64,000 nucleotides of DNA from JAGXOF01 sp046545575. Lineage in GTDB: Bacteria; Chloroflexota; Dehalococcoidia; SZUA-161; SpSt-899. The stretch spans positions 11,742 to 75,741 of the forward strand of contig JBKGZM010000002.1 in assembly GCA_046545575.1 (NCBI GenBank), written 5' to 3'. Each line of letters starts with the position of its first letter. The stretch's first letter is position 1. This document shows positions 8,601-15,178 of the stretch, piece by piece. The translations under genes were made by a program, and so were the position numbers. Below the pieces are notes generated by a model. That model had not been told where the DNA came from. It saw nothing but the letters and a program-made list of their open reading frames with translations, and searched no databases.

Positions 8601-9793
8601 CTTGTCTGGGCGGTGATCTCATTTCTAACGACATCAGCTCCCACGAAGCTACCAATCAAATACCTGCCAGACCCCGTCACCCCGACGCCAGCTATGTTTA
8701 CGTTCTCTGCACCCCACTCAATAAGATGAGGGAAAAGCTTCTTAACTGCCTCAAGTGGCCTTCCCTCTGTCATGAGGTAGTGCTTTGCCACTATCTCGGT
8801 GCCGGATTCATCGAGGATTACTGCCTTGGTGCTGGTGGAACCAACATCAACCCCAAGATAACCTGTAATGGGGCGTTCTATTTTATGAGGTTTCCAGGTA
8901 TATTCCCCTTGAGAAACCTCACCCAGTTTAGGCATTGTCAGGTACCGTTGCATGGCATCCTCGTGCTCGGGGATTGTCATTCTTGCTTGCTTTCCTGACT
9001 TTTGTGCCAGTAAGGCTGTGCCCAGAGGTTGGATGTACTCACAATGGTCGGGAACAAATACCTGCGTTTCGGCCCTGTTCCTGCCTGAAATTGCTTCTTT
9101 AAGGGACTCACGGACAACAGGACCCTCGGCTACCCCGCCGGTGAAGTATATCGGCTCCTCAAATTTTCCTTTTTTGAAAGAGCAGACCATATGGGCTACG
9201 CTGTTGGAAAGGGCACGAAGCATGGATTCTATGGAGACACCCTTCTGCTGAAGGTGAATCAGGTCTGTCTTGGCAAAGACGCTGCACCTGCCAGCAATGC
9301 GCGGTGGTTTGCCCTGAGCCTGGAGGGCGAGACGGGAGAAATCCTCGAGGCTGATATCTAATCGGTAGGCCTGCTGCTCTATAAATCTGCCAGTGCCAGC
9401 AGCACAAAGCGGGTTGGTTTGCACCCTCCAGGGTTTCCTCAACCCGTCTTCAAGCTCAATAACAAAGGAATTTTGGCCCCCGATTTGAACGATAGTCTTT
9501 GCGTCAGGATGGGATTGAAGGAGTCCGAAAATTATTGCCAGAGGACTGCTATATTGACTGTGGTTGAATGCTTTGGGGATTGTGTCCCCGCCTGCGCCTG
9601 ATACGCCTGCCGAGACAATATCATCGAGGTTAAACTGGTGAGAGAGTCGGGTGAGGAGTGAGATTACCGTTGTTCTAGGAGTGGTTACTATCCTCTCCCT
9701 GTCCTGGTAAACTATGTTTGCTTCCTCATCAATGAGGATTGCCTTAGCGTTAACTGAGCCTATATCGAGCCCAAGTGAGTACCCCATAACCAT
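5636..9793 (-). CDS. Fused acyl-CoA dehydratase activase / DUF2229 protein (BcrAD/BadFG-HgdC family)
   Basis: A 1385-residue protein of the ATP-driven activators of 2-hydroxyacyl-CoA dehydratases and benzoyl-CoA reductases. Two ASKHA ATPase domains occur in tandem: residues ~4-265 (LGLDIGSVNAKA, CAAGTGRF) and ~312-575 (LGVDVGSTSTKA, CAAGTGSF). Each has the CAAGTG Cys that, in HgdC dimers, binds the bridging 4Fe-4S cluster. A CKKCENYC motif follows near residue 600, then a DUF2229 region (GIPRALLIYDYAPLL) and a long C-terminal part with several Cys (GKECLPF, MPHGCMPGG) resembling dehydratase D-components. The partner dehydratase is not adjacent. ATGs at 9793 and 9787 are both possible and neither has a clear Shine-Dalgarno. 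Confidence 0.88.
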   Translation of the reverse strand: MVMGYSLGLDIGSVNAKAILIDEEANIVYQDRERIVTTPRTTVISLLTRLSHQFNLDDIVSAGVSGAGGDTIPKAFNHSQYSSPLAIIFGLLQSHPDAKTIVQIGGQNSFVIELEDGLRKPWRVQTNPLCAAGTGRFIEQQAYRLDISLEDFSRLALQAQGKPPRIAGRCSVFAKTDLIHLQQKGVSIESMLRALSNSVAHMVCSFKKGKFEEPIYFTGGVAEGPVVRESLKEAISGRNRAETQVFVPDHCEYIQPLGTALLAQKSGKQARMTIPEHEDAMQRYLTMPKLGEVSQGEYTWKPHKIERPITGYLGVDVGSTSTKAVILDESGTEIVAKHYLMTEGRPLEAVKKLFPHLIEWGAENVNIAGVGVTGSGRYLIGSFVGADVVRNEITAQTRAAEDLDREADIIEVGGQDSKLVIKRNEVVVDYQMNKACAAGTGSFIDEMAELLDVSVKNGQYADLAFQAPYMIDLGSRCASFMGQAVASAQQQGILTDVIAASLCSSIARNYISQILEGRKLGEKVILTGALFFNAGVISAFQRELGDRQVIVPEHREVTGAIGAALLARDRTSDGASKFKGFHEVIEQEYKLKTFTCKKCENYCTITQLKLPDGPPTFYGSRCDLFDSIGGASSREKKQTAFDERERLLFNGYQKHSGSGPTVGIPRALLIYDYAPLLIGFLNSLGARIVLSDRTSPQIIDRAVELSYSDLCFPMKLIYAHADSLKEEDTDYILFPSCIRMGLKEGEENQKYTCPLNQAAPFIIRENLHLNSKMLIPFVDFSNGDEDVIDNLTRVAREMGFSKNQGKTAAEVGINSLREFERARQERGQELLRYIHQTNQIGVVIISRAYMFQDPGANQNIANELAKLGVVPIPLDYLPLHSVDPKKYSDRPYWIYESKFFQAADIIHSDPQLYGLVLTNFGCGPNSFILPVVHDIMGSKPLTELEVDEHAAEAGVITRLEAFVDTITGFYNAKNAVTEVSKDIYRGAPTVGHSKGTLLVPRMAPHADVLTAAFRAFGINAMTLPPSDEKSLLYSDKLSTGKECLPFRVTIGDFLKFYYENGHHGVNFNDVEAFMAGAYGACRFGKYAPEQARVLKDVGFDIPILTSVSNDGYRDTGLGAGFERLAWKGIVAMDYLQKLLWQTRPYEKSEGSADELFKELGNKVAERVQAKQDLYDIVQRAGPEFNDLIDPTKPKRPLVGINGEIFLRSNEFSNQNLVKNCEAAGLEVMVSPISEWFYYISLRNVEDGVQDRKVRKTIHAYIKQKIQEQDAKSVTKYVNPFVNVEDSTIKELYHFTKPYLSPKCGSEAVLTVGSGVEWLENPAFSGVISVMPHGCMPGGIGSALADSLSARYGKPWTTLTYDGSPESNNLTRINNFAEMLRFSGEQ

Positions 9794-9849
9794 GGTAATT
9801 TTATCACAAGCTGCGCCGTTTGTTTAGAGGGCTGCGGGTTTAGGTATAC

Positions 9850-9878
9850 TTGATATATGCTGTAATTTCTGATATTGT
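9850..9878 (+). promoter_or_regulatory. Candidate promoter of the methyl-transfer operon
   Basis: TTGATA (9850-9855), 17 bases, TATTGT (9873-9878). A second possible -10, TATAAT at 9910-9915, lies closer to the first gene but has no good -35. Both lie in the 180-base divergent region between the activase gene and the methyltransferase gene at 9974. Confidence 0.5.
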
Positions 9879-9973
9879 ATCAGCACCTGTTATGCAAGGC
9901 TATTTTGAGTATAATGTATATGGATTTATATCCTGGTGATTGAGGCGAATGATGCTTCAGAAAGGGGTGACAG

Positions 9974-10771
9974 ATGATAATTGTCGGTGAGAAAATCAAC
10001 AGCAGCCGTAGAAGCATAGCTGATGCTATAGAGAAACGGGACAGTCAGTTTATCATTGATACCGCTCGTGAGCAAGCTGAAGCTGGTGCTCGTTACGTTG
10101 ATGTCAATGCCGGCACCTTCCTGGACAAGGAAACAGAGTGTTTGTCTTGGTTGGTGGAAACGGTTCAGAGCGAGGTGGAGATGCCTCTTTGTCTTGATAG
10201 CTCGAACCCGGAGGCTCTGACGGAGGCCATCAAAGTTCACAAGGGCGAGCCGATGATTAATTCCATTTCCCTCGAAGAGGATCGTTTTAATTCTCTTTTG
10301 CCTGTGGTCAGTTCAAATCCTTGCCATGTAGTTGCCCTTTGTATGGCTCAAACATCGATGCCCTCCACGGTTAAGGAAAGAGTAGATGTTGGCTCGGAGC
10401 TTATAAGTAAGCTGACCAGTGAGGGGGTGCCTTTGGAGAGGATATACGTAGACCCCCTGGTACAGCCTGTATCAGTGGATACGGATATGGCTATCGCTAC
10501 ACTTGGAGCCATAAGTCAGATCATGAAGGATTTCCCTGGTGTGAATACGACCTGTGGTTTGTCCAACGTATCCTTCGGCCTGCCGGAACGCCATTTGATA
10601 AATCGCAACTTCCTGGCCCTGGCGATGTCTTATGGTCTCTCATCCGCTATTTTGGATCCTACCGATAAAAAATTGATGTCAACCATCTTTTCCGTGGAGA
10701 TGCTTCTTGGCAGGGATGAATACTGTGAGAATTTCATTGAAGCCTATCAGGATGGTCGTATTATGGGTTGA
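9974..10771 (+). CDS. Methyltetrahydrofolate:corrinoid methyltransferase (pterin-binding, AcsE/MtgA-like)
   Basis: Transfers a methyl group between tetrahydrofolate and a corrinoid protein. The 265-residue length equals that of AcsE/MtgA-type enzymes, which are single TIM barrels. Visible motifs are EKINSSR near the N-terminus, GARYVDVNAGTF, and the pterin-pocket segments LDSSNPEAL and NSISLE. An AAGGGGTG ribosome-binding site precedes the ATG. It is the first gene of an operon with a corrinoid protein and two MttB-family proteins. In that setting the likely direction is from methyl-corrinoid to tetrahydrofolate, as in glycine betaine demethylation. Service to the acs operon 31 kb away is possible and cannot be excluded. 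Confidence 0.88.
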   Translation: MIIVGEKINSSRRSIADAIEKRDSQFIIDTAREQAEAGARYVDVNAGTFLDKETECLSWLVETVQSEVEMPLCLDSSNPEALTEAIKVHKGEPMINSISLEEDRFNSLLPVVSSNPCHVVALCMAQTSMPSTVKERVDVGSELISKLTSEGVPLERIYVDPLVQPVSVDTDMAIATLGAISQIMKDFPGVNTTCGLSNVSFGLPERHLINRNFLALAMSYGLSSAILDPTDKKLMSTIFSVEMLLGRDEYCENFIEAYQDGRIMG

Positions 10772-10823
10772 CAGTTGGACTTCTAACTGATCAGCTATTA
10801 AAAGCGAATGAAAGGAGGTCAAC

Positions 10824-11462
10824 ATGGGTGATTTTAGCGCACTGTTTGATGCCGTTGTCAAAGGGGACAAAAACGGAGCCATCACCGAGACGCAGAAAGC
10901 CTTAGATGCTGGCAGCGGGGTGCAGGAGATCATTGATAATGGCTTGATCGCCGCTATGGATGAGGTGGGCGATAGGTTCTCCAAAGGTACCATTTTTGTT
11001 CCCCAGATGCTGCGGTCTGCCAAGACGATGCAAGGGGCTATGGATTTACTTAAGCCGTATTTCAAAGAGGGTGATGTTACAACCAAGGGGAAGATACTCA
11101 TGGGCACTGTTAAGGGTGACTTGCATGACATTGGCAAGAACCTGGTTTCCATGATGCTGGAGGGAGCTGGCTTTACTATAACTGACCTTGGGGTGGACAT
11201 TGCGCCCGATAAGTTTGTGCAAAAGGCCCAGGAGATAGAACCGGACATTGTGGGCATGTCGGCTTTGCTTTCCACTACCATGCCCTCGATGTCCAGGACC
11301 GTTGAGGCTTTTCAGGAGGCCGGGATCAGGGGGAACTTCAAGGTGATAATTGGAGGTGCTCCCGTTACCGATAAGTATGCGCAGGAGATCAAAGCGGACG
11401 GATATGCCTCTGACGCTGGTTCCGCAGTGACCAAAGTTAAGCAAATGCTGGGTATTAGTTGA
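10824..11462 (+). CDS. Corrinoid (cobalamin-binding) methyl carrier protein, MtbC/MttC-like
   Basis: Carries the methyl group between the two methyltransferases. Residues 1-85 form the helical cap of B12-binding domains; residues ~88-212 form the Rossmann-like B12 domain. The lower-ligand motif DxHxxG is D99-x-H101-x-x-G104 in GDLHDIGKN, with His101 the expected cobalt ligand. The 212-residue length fits MttC/MtbC/MtgC. A full AAAGGAGGT Shine-Dalgarno precedes the ATG. It lies directly before two MttB paralogues, its probable methyl donors. Confidence 0.95.
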   Translation: MGDFSALFDAVVKGDKNGAITETQKALDAGSGVQEIIDNGLIAAMDEVGDRFSKGTIFVPQMLRSAKTMQGAMDLLKPYFKEGDVTTKGKILMGTVKGDLHDIGKNLVSMMLEGAGFTITDLGVDIAPDKFVQKAQEIEPDIVGMSALLSTTMPSMSRTVEAFQEAGIRGNFKVIIGGAPVTDKYAQEIKADGYASDAGSAVTKVKQMLGIS

Positions 11463-11493
11463 TAGGCTCAACTGATACGAAAGGAGGTAGGCT

Positions 11494-12936
11494 ATGGAAC
11501 CGATGGGGATTAATACCTTCCAGCCCCGATTGAAGGTTTTGAGTTCTGAACAGGCGTGGTCGATTCACACTGCTGCGTTAGAGATCGTGGAGAAGACGGG
11601 GTTCAGGATGGATCACCCTGGTGCACGGGAAATGTTGGCCGATGCTGGTTGTAAGGTATCGGGTGACTGGGTTAACATGCCGGCATATCTTGCGGAAGAG
11701 GCTTTGAAATCAGCGCCAAGGCAAATTGCTCTTTATGATCAGCTTGGTAACAAGACCATGCCCCTTGTGGATGGGAATCCTTTCTATGGCACGGGCTCGG
11801 ATGCGACGTTCACTCTGGACCTCAAGAGTGGCGAACGCAGGAGGGCTGTCTTGGAGGACGCTGCCAACTTTGCCAAGCTGGTGGATGGTCTTGAGAATAT
11901 GGATTTTGCCATGTCTATGGCCAATCCCGAGGATGTTCCTATCGAGGAGATCTATATCTATGTCTTTGGGGAGATGGTTAAGAATACCAATAAGCCTATC
12001 GTCTTTATCGCTGATAGCGGGAAGGATATACCGAGGATATATGATATTGCCTGTAGTGTTGTTGGAGGTGAGGAGCAACTTCAAAAGAAGCCTTTTATTC
12101 TCAATTACTCAGAAGCCATCAGTCCGTTGCACTTTCCCGAGAATGTAATGGAGAAACTTATATTTTGTGCTGAGAAGCGAGTTCCTATTTGTTTGCCCTC
12201 TGGCTCCAATGCAGGAAGCGGAGGGCCCGTTACCCTTGCCGGTTCTCTGGCTATGGGGATCGCTGAAAACCTTGTGGGACTAGTTGTGCATCAGCTAGCT
12301 GGGAAAGGCTCACCTTTCCTGTTTGGTCCTAATGTCAGCATTCTGGATATGAAGTCCACGGTGGTTTCCTACGGTGGCCCCGAGTGGAGCCTGACACAAG
12401 CGGCACTGGCCGATATGCGCGACGAGATATACGGTTTGCCCATTTGGGCATTTGCTGGGGCCTCAGATGCGAAAGTTGTGGATGCCCAGGCAGGAGCGGA
12501 GGCGATGTTTTCCATTGTCACCGCCATGCTCTCCCGTTCCAATCTCATTCACGATGTCGGGTTCCTTGAATATGGAACAACTTCTTCGCTGGAGATGGTG
12601 ACCATGGCCAATGAATTGATAGGAATGAGCAAGTTCTTTACCGGTGGCATACCTGTCAATAAGGAAACGCTGGCTCTTGAGGCATTGGAAAGGGTAGTTA
12701 GCGGTGGCCAGGGCTCGATCTTCCTCATGGATGACCACACCTTTGATAATTTTATGAAGGCGCAGTTTATACCCGCTCTCATGGATCGCTCCCGTTACGA
12801 TGCGTGGAAGGAGGCAGGGAGCATGGATATGTACCAGAGGTGCAACAAAGAGGCGGAGCGGATACTCTCTGAGCATAAGGTGGAACCCAAGTCTGACAAA
12901 ATAATCAAGGAAATTGACCAAATCGTGAAAGGGTAA
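11494..12936 (+). CDS. MttB-superfamily methyltransferase, paralogue 1 (non-pyrrolysine)
   Basis: A 480-residue TIM-barrel methyltransferase of the trimethylamine methyltransferase superfamily. The frame is continuous with no internal amber codon, so it belongs to the pyrrolysine-lacking branch that includes glycine betaine:corrinoid methyltransferase MtgB and related enzymes for other quaternary amines. Typical features are the start LSSEQAWSIHTAALEIVEKT, the FYGTGSDATFTLD segment and the C-terminal EDHTFDNFMKAQF-like motif (here DDHTFDNF). An AAAGGAGGT ribosome-binding site lies upstream. The substrate cannot be read from sequence; an N-methylated quaternary amine is the best guess. Confidence 0.88.
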   Translation: MEPMGINTFQPRLKVLSSEQAWSIHTAALEIVEKTGFRMDHPGAREMLADAGCKVSGDWVNMPAYLAEEALKSAPRQIALYDQLGNKTMPLVDGNPFYGTGSDATFTLDLKSGERRRAVLEDAANFAKLVDGLENMDFAMSMANPEDVPIEEIYIYVFGEMVKNTNKPIVFIADSGKDIPRIYDIACSVVGGEEQLQKKPFILNYSEAISPLHFPENVMEKLIFCAEKRVPICLPSGSNAGSGGPVTLAGSLAMGIAENLVGLVVHQLAGKGSPFLFGPNVSILDMKSTVVSYGGPEWSLTQAALADMRDEIYGLPIWAFAGASDAKVVDAQAGAEAMFSIVTAMLSRSNLIHDVGFLEYGTTSSLEMVTMANELIGMSKFFTGGIPVNKETLALEALERVVSGGQGSIFLMDDHTFDNFMKAQFIPALMDRSRYDAWKEAGSMDMYQRCNKEAERILSEHKVEPKSDKIIKEIDQIVKG

Positions 12937-12973
12937 AAATAGCAGTTATTAGGATGATCTCAGGAGGATTGGG

Positions 12974-14425
12974 ATGGAGATGAACACGTTTCCGCCGCAG
13001 AATCTGCTGCTTTCGTCTGATAAGGTAAAGCAGATAGACCAAACCGGACGGCGTATTCTGGAAAGCATAGGGATAAAGGTGCTTAGCAGTGAGGGGAGTA
13101 AGTTCTTGAATGTGCTTCAAAAAGCGGGAGTTGAGGTTGATTATGAAAACCAGATGATCCGGTTTGGTCAGGATTTGTTGGATGAGCTCTTGGGCAAAGC
13201 CCCATCCAGTTTTACGCTTTATTCCCGGGATGGGAAGAATGACCTCCATCTTGGGGCGGGTAGTGTTTACGTCGGCAACGGTGGACGGGTATTCCGCATT
13301 CTGGACATGGGGACGGGAGGATATCGCCTGACATTGCTTCGGGACGTGGCTAATGCTGCTATGTTAGTAAACAGCCTCGACAATATCAGCTTTTATGTGA
13401 TTCCCTGCCAGGCCCATGATATAAAGCCGGTGAACTATCATCTGCTTGATTTCTATTATGCCCTCAATTATACCACCAAGCATGTTCTGGGGGGCTGCGA
13501 TGACTTGCATGGTGCACAGCAAATGTGGGACCTTGTAAGCATAATTGCTGGTGGTGAAGACCAGTTCAAGCAAAGACCATTAGTGTCGGTGATGGCCAAT
13601 CCTATAAGTCCGTTGACTGTGGACCAGAATACCCTGGAGATCCTCGAGTTCTGTGTTAATCATGGTGTTCCGGTAATGTGGGACCCTGCGCCAATTGCGG
13701 GAGCTACGGCTCCCGCGACTCTTGCTGGAACTCTAGCCCAGATGCATGCTGAGGCATTGGCGGGGATAGCAATAAGCCAGGTGCTTGCTCCGGGGGCAAA
13801 GGTAGCCTATGGCGCTGTGCCTACAACCATGGACTTGCGCAATATGGAGTTCTCTATGGGCTCAGTGGAAATGGCAATGATGAATACCGCAGCGGTTCAG
13901 TTGGCCAAGCTCTATGAGCTCCCATGTTACCCTACAGCAGGGCTTACTGAGGCTAAAAGACCGGACATCCAGGCCGGGTTTGAAAAGAGCGTTTCCACGC
14001 TGATGGTTGCCTCGGCAGGAGCCGACTTAATTCATCTAACAGCAGGCATGCTTGATTCGGGGAATTCGATCTCATATGAACAGTATGTGATGGATAATGA
14101 ATTCATTGGCATGGTTCACCGCCTGCTGGCGGGCACCAAAGTAGACGAGGGCACTTTGGCCTTTGATGTCATTGAGAGCGTTGGGCCTAGAGGGAACTTC
14201 ATAGCCGAGGATCATACTATTGATCACATGATGGAAGAATTCTTCTATCCTAACCTCCGTGTTCGCTGTAATTTTGATATCTGGGAGGAGAATGGCCGGC
14301 CAGGTATGCTAATCCGTGCTCATGAGCAGGTTCAGGATATTTTAATGAAAGGGCAGGAAGGGCTCCTGGACCCCGATATAATCTCAGAGATAAAAAAAAA
14401 CTTCCCAGGCAGTCGGCTTCTTTAA
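12974..14425 (+). CDS. MttB-superfamily methyltransferase, paralogue 2 (non-pyrrolysine)
   Basis: A 483-residue member of the same superfamily, clearly divergent from the neighbour at 11494, so not a recent duplication. It shares the N-terminal helix (LLLSSDKVKQIDQTGRRILE), the central VYVGNGGRVFRILD segment and the C-terminal EDHTIDHMMEEFFYP motif. No in-frame amber codon is present. It starts 37 bases after paralogue 1 behind AGGAGG. Two MttB paralogues next to one corrinoid protein suggest either two substrates or a heteromeric enzyme. Confidence 0.88.
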   Translation: MEMNTFPPQNLLLSSDKVKQIDQTGRRILESIGIKVLSSEGSKFLNVLQKAGVEVDYENQMIRFGQDLLDELLGKAPSSFTLYSRDGKNDLHLGAGSVYVGNGGRVFRILDMGTGGYRLTLLRDVANAAMLVNSLDNISFYVIPCQAHDIKPVNYHLLDFYYALNYTTKHVLGGCDDLHGAQQMWDLVSIIAGGEDQFKQRPLVSVMANPISPLTVDQNTLEILEFCVNHGVPVMWDPAPIAGATAPATLAGTLAQMHAEALAGIAISQVLAPGAKVAYGAVPTTMDLRNMEFSMGSVEMAMMNTAAVQLAKLYELPCYPTAGLTEAKRPDIQAGFEKSVSTLMVASAGADLIHLTAGMLDSGNSISYEQYVMDNEFIGMVHRLLAGTKVDEGTLAFDVIESVGPRGNFIAEDHTIDHMMEEFFYPNLRVRCNFDIWEENGRPGMLIRAHEQVQDILMKGQEGLLDPDIISEIKKNFPGSRLL

Positions 14426-14527
14426 TCAGTAGAATAGTCTTCAGCGAACAGTCGGTGAGGACTGATAAATAATTGGCCCACTGGCTTCTACGAGCTGAAC
14501 TCTGGGGGATGATTGCCTGGAAGTGGG

Positions 14528-15178
14528 ATGATGTCCAATAAAACCAATGTCACGCGAATTATTGCCTGCGCTGTTTTCAAACCAGCACTCGATTACCTCG
14601 GTATCAGCAGGAAAAGACGCCGCACTGTGCGCCTCACTTACCTGCCGGCCAATTTGCATTTTCGCCCTCATGATTTAAGAGACCGGCTGTCTGAAGAAAT
14701 CGCGAATGCTCACCAGAGAGGCGAACGGGTTATATGTTTGTACGGCGATTGTTTCCCCGGGATAGATTACTTCTGTGAAGAACTCGGGGTTCTAAAGGTA
14801 CCTGGGAGTTGCTGCTATGAAATGCTCCTGGGTACCCCACGATTTTTGCAAGCACTTGATAAGACGGCAGGAACATACTTCCTTGAGAGATGTCTGCTGG
14901 AGAATTTTGAGGAGTACTGTGCAGTACCGCTGGAACTCTATGACGAGGAGATGAAAGAATGTTTGTTTCAGCATTATCAGACTATTCTGTATGTGCGTCA
15001 ACCAGCCGACCCGGATTTGATTCCTAAGGCCTGTAGATTGGCTGAATTCTTAAGTTTGTCGCTGGAGATTATGGACGCGGATTACTCGTACTTGGAGCGA
15101 GAGCTTATCAAGGCAATATGGTACCATGTGAGAAGTCTTGGGGGACAGAATGGAAGAGTCAAAGCAACAAAACCCTGA
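14528..15178 (+). CDS. DUF1638-family protein
   Basis: About 216 residues. The family signature is visible: IIACAVFKPALDYL near the start, YLPANLHFRPHDLRDRLSEE, and ICLYGDCFPGIDYFCEELGV. DUF1638 proteins are frequently encoded beside corrinoid methyltransferase genes but have no settled function. Several conserved Cys suggest metal or cofactor binding; this is inference. ATG 14528 or 14531 is taken as the start; an in-frame TTG at 14513 with a GGGGG ribosome-binding site is an alternative. Its end overlaps the next gene by 29 bases, indicating coupled translation. Confidence 0.72.
   Translation: MMSNKTNVTRIIACAVFKPALDYLGISRKRRRTVRLTYLPANLHFRPHDLRDRLSEEIANAHQRGERVICLYGDCFPGIDYFCEELGVLKVPGSCCYEMLLGTPRFLQALDKTAGTYFLERCLLENFEEYCAVPLELYDEEMKECLFQHYQTILYVRQPADPDLIPKACRLAEFLSLSLEIMDADYSYLERELIKAIWYHVRSLGGQNGRVKATKP

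Noticed and set aside
11494..14425. Pyrrolysine-containing trimethylamine methyltransferases
   Set aside because: Both MttB frames run to full length without an in-frame amber codon, so they belong to the non-pyrrolysine branch. No pyl genes are visible.
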